Part shown: positions 1 to 6,906 of the stretch, piece after piece | Position numbering within the stretch: the stretch's first letter is position 1 | Layout of the letters: each line of letters opens with the position of its first letter | Source: an uncultured Muribaculum sp. | Lineage (GTDB): Bacteria; Bacteroidota; Bacteroidia; Bacteroidales; Muribaculaceae | NCBI GenBank assembly: GCA_910578835.1 | Contig: CAJTSK010000017.1 | Span: 1-52,660 of the forward strand | Direction: 5' to 3' | Length of the DNA stretch: 52,660 bases | Notes under the pieces: model-generated | What the model was told of the DNA's origin: nothing | Databases searched by the model: none | Seen by the model: only the letters and a program-made list of their open reading frames with translations | Made by a program: the position numbers and the translations under genes

Positions 1-49
1 CGGGTGGTCCCCTTTTCAAATGCCACCTGGGTCCCTTTTCAACTGTTAG
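1..49. mobile_element. Possible terminal repeats of an IS21-like element (partial)
   Basis: Two imperfect direct repeats, each containing a tCCCCTTTTCAA or tCCCTTTTCAA core, lie at about 7-19 and 31-42, separated by a short GCCACC-like spacer. Multiple short terminal repeats of this layout are typical of IS21-family ends, but no istA or istB gene is in the window, so the body of the element would lie to the left. The assignment rests on pattern only. Confidence 0.3.
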
Positions 50-193
50 CTACAACTCAACTTCTACGACAACCGGTCAACCAATGCCTCTGCCGAATCA
101 ATAAACTCAAAAATCAAGGCTTTCAGGGCTAAACTGCACGGCGTAAACGACACCAAATTCTTCATCTTCCGTCTCTGTAATATCTACGCTTAA
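50..193 (+). pseudogene. C-terminal remnant of a DDE transposase (ISAon1/ISL3-like)
   Basis: The open frame runs from an in-frame stop at 47-49 to a TAA at 191-193. It encodes about 47 residues, including FYDNRSTNASAESINSKIKA and ending FFIFRLCNIYA. This is the conserved C-terminal block, with its catalytic-region Glu in the AES motif, of Bacteroidetes transposases of the ISL3/ISAon1 type. Everything upstream of this block is missing, and the IS21-like terminal repeats immediately precede it. That suggests one element landed in or next to another and only the 3' end survived. It cannot be functional. Confidence 0.6.
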
Positions 194-357
194 ACACAGG
201 ATTTTTACTATGCGCCATCTTTTCTTGTAGTTGCTTAATATGCTGATAATCAGCACGTAATTCATTCTCATTCAAAATCATTCAGCATCATTCAACTCCA
301 CATCTTACCTCTGCAACCCCAAACTTTAACAGACGTTAACTACACCACGACGGTAAA

Positions 358-400
358 AATGTGGCGACCTCAGCCAAAATTTCGTCAGGTCACCACACTT
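358..400. repeat. Inverted-repeat element, copy 1
   Basis: AATGTGGCGACCT at about 358-370 is the imperfect inverse of AGGTCACCACACTT at 387-400. The internal sequence ATTTCGTC and the GACCTCAGCC block recur in the copy at 4604-4679. The pair may be remnants of a small non-autonomous mobile element. Confidence 0.45.
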
Positions 401-507
401 AACCGTTAAAATCTCATAATAATTTCGTAACTTTGTGGTTGGGTTGACACCAGTCTGCCTATGACATTTTAGAAATAAGAAGCGATATGCTCTCTTGTAT
501 TTGGGAA

Positions 508-602
508 CGTAGGAAATTCACCAGTGTACTGAGATTGCATAGCGGTTCTCACGTATACGGCGTGGGCTGCTATAACTACATCTGTACACAAGGTTTCCTA
601 CG
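508..602. other. Long nested imperfect hairpin upstream of the accessory genes
   Basis: Nested complementary segments fold this 95-base stretch into one rod: CGTAGGAA 508-515 with TTCCTACG 595-602, ACC 520-522 with GGT 592-594, TGTAC 525-529 with GTACA 584-588, ATAGC 539-543 with GCTAT 569-573, and CACG 550-553 with CGTG 561-564. The layout recalls folded recombination sites or a structured leader RNA. The terminal bases do not match the integron attC consensus, so no family is assigned. Confidence 0.4.
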
Positions 603-683
603 ACCTCCAAATAAGACGTGGCGTTGCAGTCCACGCTTCTGTATCTAATAACATGCATCATTGGGCTGTGATGCTTTGTGTTT

Positions 684-1028
684 ATGAAAAGTATTGAAGT
701 AAACAAAGAACTCATAGCGGCGTGCGGCCTCTACTGCGGCGCATGCCGTAAGTATCTATCGGACAAATGCCCCGGTTGTCATAAGAATGAGAAGGCGACT
801 TGGTGCAAGATTCGGTCATGTGTCAATAGTCAAGGGTTCCACTCTTGTGCCGAATGCTCTAAGAATGTAAGAGAGTGCAAGATATATTCTAATTTCATCG
901 GAATGGTATTCGCTTTTATTTTCAGATCAGACCGTCCGGCTTGTATCCGTTACATCCGTGAACATGGCGAACAGGCTTTCGCTGAGGAAATGACTAAACG
1001 TAAATGTCAGACAATTAAACGGAAATAA
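684..1028 (+). CDS. DUF3795 cysteine-rich protein
   Basis: A 114-residue protein with nine or more cysteines in CGLYCGAC, CPGCHK, CAEC and nearby spacings, the hallmark of the DUF3795 family. These proteins are thought to bind metal, probably zinc, but their role is not known. ATG 684 is preferred; a GTG at 678 would add two residues. The gene opens a tightly packed co-directional series (4-11 base gaps) of small acquired enzymes. The conserved CGxYCGxC start and overall length match the family, so the family call is firm and the function open. Confidence 0.8.
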   Translation: MKSIEVNKELIAACGLYCGACRKYLSDKCPGCHKNEKATWCKIRSCVNSQGFHSCAECSKNVRECKIYSNFIGMVFAFIFRSDRPACIRYIREHGEQAFAEEMTKRKCQTIKRK

Positions 1029-1032
1029 AACC

Positions 1033-1323
1033 ATGTTTATCGCAATTTTAACATATAAGAAACCGTTGAGCGAGGTTGACAGATTCCTTGCCGCACACCG
1101 TGAATATCTCGCTAAGCATTATGCCCTCGGAGATTTCATCGCCTCAGGGCCACAAACACCTCGCGTGGGTGGAGTGATTATGATTAAGGCTGAAAACCGC
1201 ACAGCAGTGGATGCCATCATTGCAAAAGACCCGTTTAACATCAACGGTATTGCCGAATATCAGATTGTGGAGTTCAACCCAACAATGTTCTGTGACGCTG
1301 TTCTTTCAAATTTCTTATTATAA
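1033..1323 (+). CDS. YciI-like protein
   Basis: A 96-residue protein with the alpha/beta fold pattern of the YCII family: an N-terminal beta strand (FIAILTYKK), a helix with the conserved HxxYL segment (AAHREYLAKHY), then the ASGPQTPRVGGVIMIKA block and the DPFNINGIAEYQIVEF C-terminal strand. YciI-like proteins are small dimeric ferredoxin-like proteins with putative active-site His and Asp residues, sometimes linked to dehalogenation or oxidation chemistry. No specific substrate can be inferred. It starts four bases after the DUF3795 gene and is presumably co-transcribed with it. Confidence 0.8.
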   Translation: MFIAILTYKKPLSEVDRFLAAHREYLAKHYALGDFIASGPQTPRVGGVIMIKAENRTAVDAIIAKDPFNINGIAEYQIVEFNPTMFCDAVLSNFLL

Positions 1324-1334
1324 TCAGGTGATAT

Positions 1335-1853
1335 ATGGTAAAATTAGAGGATGCTGTTGAAATAATATCTGCACTCGAAAATGCAGGAATCAAAGTGTTC
1401 ATTGATGGAGGCTGGGGGGTCGATGCGCTGCTTGGCTATCAATCCCGGACACATAATGATATTGATATATTTATAGAATGTTCCCATAAAGATAGCGCAC
1501 TCAAAATACTATACGCTAATGAATATAAGGAAATAAAAACGGATTATACTACTTCGGATCATTCCGTTTGGAAAGACAAGAAAGACCGCCTCATCGATTT
1601 ACATATATTTTCATATAGCCCCAACCTCAATTTTATATTTGAAGGACAGGAATACCCAAGAGAGGTTTTCTCAGGAAAAGGGAAAATCGGGGATATAGAT
1701 GTAGTTTGTATACCTCCCGAATATCAAGTACAATTCCATTTAGGCTATGAGCGTGACATTAATGACATAAAGGATGTATTAAAAATATGTGAAACTTTTA
1801 ACATTGAAATTCCATCAGAGATACTGAAGGAAATTCCACATAAAGACGAGTAA
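1335..1853 (+). CDS. Nucleotidyltransferase, lincosamide (LnuA) / AadB-like
   Basis: A 172-residue protein with the nucleotidyltransferase signature GGWGVDALLG at residues 25-34 and the catalytic DID acidic pair (D42, D44) after it. The C-terminal EYQVQFHLGYERDINDIKDV segment parallels the QLLFHSGYD...DIKNL part of lincosamide nucleotidyltransferases. Family members transfer AMP to a hydroxyl of lincomycin/clindamycin or of aminoglycosides. Length is close to that of LnuA, about 160 residues. Whether it confers resistance cannot be told from sequence, since many chromosomal homologues are uncharacterised. It sits in the run of small accessory genes and is AT-richer than the housekeeping genes. 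Confidence 0.7.
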   Translation: MVKLEDAVEIISALENAGIKVFIDGGWGVDALLGYQSRTHNDIDIFIECSHKDSALKILYANEYKEIKTDYTTSDHSVWKDKKDRLIDLHIFSYSPNLNFIFEGQEYPREVFSGKGKIGDIDVVCIPPEYQVQFHLGYERDINDIKDVLKICETFNIEIPSEILKEIPHKDE

Positions 1854-1854
1854 T

Positions 1855-2055
1855 ATGCCCTATATATCAATAGAGAGTGGCAAACTGACCGCTGAACAGA
1901 AGAAACAGTTGATTGAGAGGCTTACTGCCACAGCCTCCGAGATAACCCATATCCCGGAGCAGTTCTTCACCATTACCATCAAAGAGCTGTCTGACGAGAA
2001 CTTTGGCATCGGCGGCAAATCAATCGACGAAATAAAACGTAGCTATAAAGGATAG
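1855..2055 (+). CDS. 4-oxalocrotonate tautomerase family protein
   Basis: A 66-residue protein beginning MPYISIESGKLTAEQKKQLI. After removal of Met the N-terminal Pro would be the catalytic base of the tautomerase superfamily, and length and fold pattern (beta-alpha-beta with PEQFFTITIKEL) match single-domain 4-OT proteins, which form hexamers. Substrate unknown. It starts two bases after the nucleotidyltransferase stop, so translational coupling is likely. Confidence 0.85.
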   Translation: MPYISIESGKLTAEQKKQLIERLTATASEITHIPEQFFTITIKELSDENFGIGGKSIDEIKRSYKG

Positions 2056-2059
2056 TATT

Positions 2060-2659
2060 ATGAATATCGAGGAACAACTACGACAATTATCCGAAAGGGA
2101 AACAGATATGCACTTCAACAATGTAGAGGTTAATCCGGAAATCATACGGGCAATCATGATAAATGAGGTAGTTCCCTCATGCCTGGAAGATGATTTCTAT
2201 GGAAAGCCGGATGCCGCATATATGTCAACGACAATTCCATTGTTCCGAAAAGCCGGGATAGAGGTGAATTCCGCACTGGATATCCTGAACAAAGGGATTT
2301 ACATCACCAATGCTGTTAAGATGCCCAAAACCGAATATGCCGTTTCAAAAGAGAGCATAGAGGAAAATTTGCCCTATCTGGAAAGAGAACTTGCATTGTT
2401 TCCCAATGTCAGGGTCATTATGCTTATGGGGGATGTGGCAAAGAAAGCCTTTAATATGATAAGTAAGAAGGCAATCAAGAAGAATGCGGTTCCAAGCATA
2501 TCCACCTATAAATTGCGCAATACCGAGATTGTATACAATGGTATTCGTATCCTTCCATCCTATATAATGACAGGGCAAAACATCCTGATTGAGAAATCAA
2601 AATTCGAAATGGCATCGGAGGATATTGCAATGATGTACCGGTTAATTAAAGAATCATGA
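2060..2659 (+). CDS. Uracil-DNA glycosylase superfamily-like protein
   Basis: A 199-residue protein with features of the UDG-like fold: an N-terminal NEVVPSCLEDDFYGKPDAAY region, the GIYITNAVKMPK strand-loop, a four-residue-spaced acidic helix (LPYLERELALFPNVRVIMLMGDVAKKAFN) and a late PSYIMTGQN segment. In the superfamily these correspond to the motif that opens the pocket and the loop that inserts into DNA. The catalytic motifs are divergent, so repair activity is not assured. It follows the tautomerase gene by four bases. I am fairly confident of the superfamily, not of the reaction. Confidence 0.55.
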   Translation: MNIEEQLRQLSERETDMHFNNVEVNPEIIRAIMINEVVPSCLEDDFYGKPDAAYMSTTIPLFRKAGIEVNSALDILNKGIYITNAVKMPKTEYAVSKESIEENLPYLERELALFPNVRVIMLMGDVAKKAFNMISKKAIKKNAVPSISTYKLRNTEIVYNGIRILPSYIMTGQNILIEKSKFEMASEDIAMMYRLIKES

Positions 2660-2666
2660 TTACAAT

Positions 2667-3119
2667 ATGGCTGTTACACCTGATAACATTCTGAAATATT
2701 GCCTTGACAACCTTGAAGGAGTTGTCGAAGTTCGTAGCTGGGGCGAGCGCGGTATTTTCTATAATCCCGGTAGCGTACTGAAACGTGGCGTATATGTCTT
2801 GACAATCAAAGAAAAGGATGGTGACAATGACCGAGCTTCCCAACTAGACCGTGAGGGAGCGTGGCGAGTAAATATAGGTGTCCGAAAACAGACATTCTGC
2901 ACTTTGTTCGGAGAATTACCAAAACGTCCATGCAAAGGTAGTATTGTGGATATGCCATATAACTTTACTGCAAAGAATGTCATTATGCCGCATCCAGTCT
3001 ATGCGTGGATGGGTTGGATTTGCGCTTTGAGCCCATCCGAAACGACTTTTGAATCATTGAAGCCATATATCCTCGAATCTTATGAATATGCAAAAGAGAA
3101 ATTCGGCAAAAGGAAATAG
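2667..3119 (+). CDS. DUF6194-like protein
   Basis: A 150-residue protein resembling the DUF6194 family: N-terminal DNILKYCLDNLEGVVEVRSWGERGIFYNPG, central KEKDGDNDRASQLDREGAWRVNIGV, then PHPVYAWMGWICALSPSE near residues 109-126. Function unknown; no signal peptide or membrane segment. It is the last intact gene of the co-directional accessory run and begins seven bases after the glycosylase-like gene. A 155-base gap without clear signals separates it from the truncated MATE gene. Confidence 0.6.
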   Translation: MAVTPDNILKYCLDNLEGVVEVRSWGERGIFYNPGSVLKRGVYVLTIKEKDGDNDRASQLDREGAWRVNIGVRKQTFCTLFGELPKRPCKGSIVDMPYNFTAKNVIMPHPVYAWMGWICALSPSETTFESLKPYILESYEYAKEKFGKRK

Positions 3120-3274
3120 CTGTTAAGATAACAAACATATGTATTGATTGTGTATCGTATTGATATGGAACAGTATAGAGAACTTTGAAGGTAACAGTGA
3201 TAACCACAAGTTGCAACTTGCGTAACCTCGGCGAGAATATGAGATTCGTACAAAACGTGACAAAATAAAAAAGG

Positions 3275-3619
3275 ATGATTGAATCTGAACTTGATTATCA
3301 GAATGGCAATATAGGGAAGTTATTTCGCTCACTGTTCTTTCCCACACTGATAGGGATGCTAAGTAACTCTGTATTCCTTATCACTGACGGGATATTTGTC
3401 GGACAAGGTATTGGTCCGTTAGGACTTGCCGCAGTCAATATGGTTGCCCCAATATTCATTCTGATTTGCGGTGTCACCCTGATGTTCGGCATCGGTAGTA
3501 CTGTCAGGGCATCTATTTCTCTTGCCAGCAAACAACTTCTCTATGCTAAGAAAATAGTGTTTCAAATTTTTTTAAGCGGAGAATTACTTATATTGTTTCT
3601 TGCAATTATATTTTACTGA
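3275..3619 (+). pseudogene. Truncated MATE-family efflux transporter (N-terminal part)
   Basis: The frame encodes 114 residues against about 450 in the family. It matches the beginning of MATE transporters: an amphipathic start (NGNIGKLFRSLFFPTLIGML) and about three membrane segments, including FLITDGIFVGQGIGPLGLAAVNMVAP. It stops at a TGA at 3617-3619, where the sequence switches to the inside of an unrelated gene. Only three to four of twelve helices remain, so transport is not expected. The family exports cationic drugs in exchange for Na+ or H+. Confidence 0.8.
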
Positions 3620-4202
3620 GGGTGCTATCCGAGAATTGCTGATGAACGCCTGTATGCACAGGGATTACCAAGCCAATATGCCTATCCGTCTTTATCAGTT
3701 TGACGACTACATCGAAGTGATGAATGCAGGTGGATTGTATGGTGAAGCCCGCCCCGAAAACTTCCCCTCGGTCAATGACTATCGCAATCCGCTCGTGGCA
3801 GAAGCAATGAGAGTGATGAAGTATGTCAACAAATTCAACCGAGGCGTAACCCGCGTGCAGGAGATGCTGAAAGATAACGGCAATCCTTCGGCAGAGTTTG
3901 ATGTGAATACAATCACTGCCTTCCGTGTAAATATCCACGCCACAAACGAATCCGACTTGTCGAAAGGCACAAGTCAACCCCTAAGTCAACCCCCAAGTCA
4001 ATCGATTGAGGAAAAGATTGTAGAATTCTGCAAGGAACCTCGATCAGGAGCAGAGATAGCAGCTCATTGCGGATTTAAAGATATCAAGTATTTTAGAGAG
4101 CGCTATCTCAATCCTCTCCTCGGCACCCGCATCCAAATGACAATCCCAGATAAGCCAACAAGCCGTAATCAAAAGTATATTGCAACAACACAACAAGATT
4201 AA
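3600..4202 (+). pseudogene. N-terminally truncated AlbA_2/RecG-like DNA-binding protein (C-terminal part)
   Basis: Homology begins at about 3613 with TEGAIRELLMNACMHRDYQ, the helix of the GHKL-like ATPase domain (HATPase_c_4) that follows the AlbA_2 DNA-binding domain in this family. It continues through NRGVTRVQEML and ends in a winged-helix-like tail (EEKIVEFCKEPRSGAEIAAHCGF). The AlbA_2 domain of about 200 residues and the first part of the ATPase domain are absent. The first few codons of the open frame come from the MATE sequence read in another frame. A Pro/Ser-rich linker (TSQPLSQPPSQS) precedes the tail. A translated product starting inside is possible but would lack the DNA-binding domain. 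Confidence 0.75.
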
Positions 4203-4208
4203 CTTGAT

Positions 4209-4240
4209 GCCTGACTTGATGCCTAATCCACAAGTCAGGC
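4209..4240 (+). terminator. Hairpin after the AlbA_2-like fragment
   Basis: GCCTGACTTG at 4209-4218 pairs perfectly with CAAGTCAGGC at 4231-4240 around a 12-base loop, a few bases after the stop codon, followed by a modest T-rich run (AAGTCTTTT). Confidence 0.55.
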
Positions 4241-4914
4241 ATTAAGTCTTTTGAAATGTCAGAACTACCATTTTATGGTTTTGATGGATTTTTCTTTGTT
4301 AAATTGATAAAGGGAGTTTTAACAATAAGGACACTGTAGTCATACCGGATTATTGCTAACCTTGCATTATAGAGAGGGCTTTGAGAATCGGCAAGTGGGA
4401 TGAGCGCAAGAAACGCCATGTGCAAAATGCCCATAATGCCATAAGATATCAGTGGACAAATGATATTATCCATCGCATTAAAGCATGTATTTCGTTGGCA
4501 ATAAAGCGAATGCAGGATTGTAAACAATATTGGTGACACCAGCCAAGACCATCCACTCCACCGAGTCACCACAACCTTTAGCTCGATGAGGCTTGAACGG
4601 GGCAAATGTGGTGACCTCAGCCTCATCGGCTTGCCGCTTTCGCTCCGGTGAAAGAACATTTCGCCGGGTAACCACATTTAAATCTAAAATTGTGTAGTTC
4701 GGGTGGCACGATTTTTAATCATGAACCAGAACTAACAGCAAAATCGAAAATCGAGTTTATTATGACGCGAGGACAATGTAATGATTTTGCTGGGCTTATA
4801 TAATTGGGATTCGGGATTCTATTATTAATTTTGCCGTCGGAAAGGCTTCATATGACCCTCAACAAAGACGTGGCACTTGACCCGTTTTTGAATAGAAATA
4901 GATAACATCAAATC
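4241..4914. other. Gene-poor region with repeat element and possible integrase debris
   Basis: No full gene is visible. A short frame at 4360-4536 encodes ERALRIGKWDERKKRHV and about 35 further residues. Its GKWDERKKR segment recalls the N-terminal region of Bacteroidetes tyrosine integrases, but the match is too short to be sure. The second inverted-repeat element lies at 4604-4679. The last 200 bases before the next gene are AT-rich without a recognisable TAnnTTTG promoter. Confidence 0.4.
4604..4679. repeat. Inverted-repeat element, copy 2
   Basis: AAATGTGGTGACCT at 4604-4617 is the imperfect inverse of GGGTAACCACATTT at 4666-4679. The outer and inner blocks match copy 1 at 358-400, but this copy has an extra internal hairpin-forming stretch of about 30 bases. 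Together the two copies bracket the accessory gene run. Confidence 0.45.
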
Positions 4915-5226
4915 ATGGCATATTATACTGTTTACCGGCCTCAAGACTGGTTAGACGAACTCAGAAAATCAGATGACAACGGACCTATAAAAGTAGTGTT
5001 TGGCAGTATCCACACAAAGATGCCGTCAATAGCATCGATAAAAGCAGGAGACATCGTATTTCCGGTTTCCTTGCTTGACAAGCATCTCTACATAATGGCA
5101 AGATTAGAAGTTACTCATAAAGAGAGAGCCTTTGACTATTGCATAAGAGAGCTTGGTGCTCCTTACAGTTCACTTGTCCCTGAAGGTTTTGTGGTTAAGA
5201 AATCTCAAAAGATGGAGATGCTATGA
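4915..5226 (+). CDS. Hypothetical protein paired with a SUKH-type gene
   Basis: A 103-residue protein I do not recognise as a named family. It starts MAYYTVYRPQDW and contains a strand-rich KAGDIVFPVSLLDKHLYIMARLEV core that vaguely recalls small PUA/ASCH-like domains. There is no signal peptide, membrane segment or cysteine cluster that would suggest a nuclease. It could be the N-terminal part of a longer family, since it ends soon after the core. Its stop overlaps the start of the following SUKH-like gene (ATGA at 5223-5226), so the two are translationally coupled and probably work together. Confidence 0.6.
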   Translation: MAYYTVYRPQDWLDELRKSDDNGPIKVVFGSIHTKMPSIASIKAGDIVFPVSLLDKHLYIMARLEVTHKERAFDYCIRELGAPYSSLVPEGFVVKKSQKMEML

Positions 5227-6056
5227 AAAAAGGACTTTATCTTTATAATGGGAATGTCTATTCCGGACTCTATGACGAGAGCCAGGTCTCCGGGCAGGCA
5301 AGCCTTTCCATGTTCAAACCTGAGCAGATTCTGTCAGAGTACCCGACATGTGAATCTGATTGGGCAGTCCAACTATGGGATAATCACCGACTACTTGAGC
5401 CGGAATATGCAGAATTGAAGACAATGTTGCTTAAAATAGGGAATCTTACAAATCTCAACATTGGGCATAAAGTTGATTTCTCCGCGACAGAAACAAGGCT
5501 TGGATTTAAATTGCCGAAAGAATTGAAGGCGATTTATACCGCATTGCATAATCAGACCGAATATTTCACCGCCACAGAACATTTTATTCCTCTTGACGAA
5601 ATTTATGCAGAGCAAGGCACTCTCGTATTCTTCAAAAAGAAGCGTTCGCCTATTGCCGGATATGATATGGCGAGCGGTTGTCTTTCGCGGTACTACAAAA
5701 AGGAATGGTATATCGAACCCGGTGATTTAAGCTGCTATCAGTTCTGTGTGGGCAGTATAATTACAATCGCATTGGAAAACAAGCCTGTATGCAAAAAAGG
5801 GCGATGCAAAGGCAGGCTTGTGACAGCTCTCAATATAGTGCATGAGCTGAAGGAACGTTGCAAAGACCAATACTACCTGCTGTCAGAATTCAATGTGTAT
5901 GGAATAGCTGTCTTGTATTCCGATGAGAAACTTATTGCATGGATACGGAGCAATGGTTTCTATGCCGACATCCATGCAGGAGCCGATGACGAAGCGCAAT
6001 TGGAAAAACTTGGTGATTGCATTGGAGATATTACATGGAAACAACAATCCACATAA
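5223..6056 (+). CDS. SMI1/KNR4 (SUKH) family protein
   Basis: A 277-residue cytoplasmic protein. Residues about 85-160 match the SUKH fold: ATETRLGFKLPKELKAIY, then FIPLDEIYAEQGTLVFF. SUKH proteins are widespread immunity proteins against polymorphic contact-dependent toxins, though some have other roles. Long flanking segments on both sides are not recognised. The start overlaps the upstream stop by four bases. No toxin gene with an obvious secretion domain is next to it; downstream is the convergent fimbrial operon. An orphan immunity gene is one plausible reading. Confidence 0.6.
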   Translation: MKKGLYLYNGNVYSGLYDESQVSGQASLSMFKPEQILSEYPTCESDWAVQLWDNHRLLEPEYAELKTMLLKIGNLTNLNIGHKVDFSATETRLGFKLPKELKAIYTALHNQTEYFTATEHFIPLDEIYAEQGTLVFFKKKRSPIAGYDMASGCLSRYYKKEWYIEPGDLSCYQFCVGSIITIALENKPVCKKGRCKGRLVTALNIVHELKERCKDQYYLLSEFNVYGIAVLYSDEKLIAWIRSNGFYADIHAGADDEAQLEKLGDCIGDITWKQQST

Positions 6057-6157
6057 GCCACTTGACAACAGCAGAGCAAGCAGAACGACAAAAACATCAA
6101 GCCCTGAAAAGCCTATCCCCTGCGCCCCCGAAGATAACTTGTAGAAGCGGAATTTAA
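6035..6157 (+). CDS. Possible 40-residue overlapping small ORF
   Basis: An ATG at 6035 in a different frame from the SUKH gene opens a polar 40-residue frame (HISHLTTAEQAERQKHQALK) that ends at 6155-6157, overlapping the convergent fimbrial gene's stop. It could be the start of a gene truncated where the accessory island meets the fimbrial operon, or chance. No homology is recognised. Confidence 0.2.
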   Translation: METTIHISHLTTAEQAERQKHQALKSLSPAPPKITCRSGI

Positions 6158-6906
6158 TAGCTGTTTTTTTGTAGGATTATCCGGTTTTCACTAACCACAT
6201 AGATAGAGGGCAATGAGGGGAAATAAAATTTCTCATCCATTTCTGCTTCATCAACCACCAGAGCCGACATCCAGGAGTCATTAATCACCTTTGCCCTCCC
6301 GGTCACGCTTATGGTTATAATCCTTAATCCAACCGGAGCCTGAATATTGAGTTGTTGAAAAACTGCATCACAAGAACTGCAATCAGGGTCATAAAACACT
6401 ATCATACAGCCCTGACCGGCATCGCTAATTAACCGGTGTAATGATGCCGCCCGGCTCCCGACCGAAACATTCAGGTCAGAGATGATTGAACCGACAGGGT
6501 TCTTGCGTATGTTTTCAAGCAGATATCCCGACCTCATTGCTGCGATATCATCATCTGTGTATTTCAAAAAACCGGTCAGATACTCTTCAAGTAATCCGGG
6601 TGAATATAACGGCGAATCAGGCTCGCCAAGATAATCGACTACGGTCTTGTCAGGATGCCCGTCGATCTGTTTATAAAAGTCGTGCCACATACTATCACGC
6701 TCAGCGCGGTCAAGATGTCCGGCAAGATAAAGGTAGTCAACTATGTGCTGTTCACGAGCATCCTCCGACAATAACTCCGTATCTATATCATCCCAATAAG
6801 TGAGGACTTTATCGTATAGTCCCGTCCTTGCACCGGATTGCTGTGAGCCTCCGGAGCAACTGCAGCAAGCAAACAGCACCATGCAAATACTAATCACGCG
6901 AAACAT
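6154..6906 (-). CDS. Thioredoxin-like (DUF5106-type) lipoprotein of the fimbrial operon
   Basis: About 250 residues. It starts MFRVISICMVLFACCSC, a short lipoprotein signal; an in-frame ATG six bases upstream (6912) is an alternative. The middle is helical with charged repeats. The C-terminal half has a thioredoxin-like pattern with the redox pair CSSC in FYDPDCSSCDAVFQQL and a late PSIYVVSENRIILQ strand where the cis-Pro is expected. It is the last gene of the fimbrial operon, overlapping the upstream stop by 17 bases. I infer a role in disulfide chemistry or redox protection of fimbrial subunits in the periplasm; this is not established. Confidence 0.7.
   Translation of the reverse strand: MFRVISICMVLFACCSCSGGSQQSGARTGLYDKVLTYWDDIDTELLSEDAREQHIVDYLYLAGHLDRAERDSMWHDFYKQIDGHPDKTVVDYLGEPDSPLYSPGLLEEYLTGFLKYTDDDIAAMRSGYLLENIRKNPVGSIISDLNVSVGSRAASLHRLISDAGQGCMIVFYDPDCSSCDAVFQQLNIQAPVGLRIITISVTGRAKVINDSWMSALVVDEAEMDEKFYFPSLPSIYVVSENRIILQKNSY

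Larger units (their letters stand above)
194..677. other. Gene-free stretch with repeats and hairpins
   Basis: This 484-base stretch separates the transposase remnant from the first accessory gene. I see no convincing protein. It holds an inverted-repeat element at 358-400, related to one at 4604-4679, a long imperfect hairpin at 508-602, and a small hairpin around 617-642 (CGTGG pairing with CCACG). No clear TAnnTTTG promoter was found just ahead of the DUF3795 gene. Confidence 0.5.

Noticed and set aside
684..3119. Integron cassette array
   Set aside because: Gaps of 2-11 bases leave no room for attC sites between genes, and the hairpin at 508-602 lacks the attC core ends.
4273..4677. 134-residue minus-strand open frame
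   Set aside because: Low-complexity translation without recognisable family; it spans the repeat element and hairpins.
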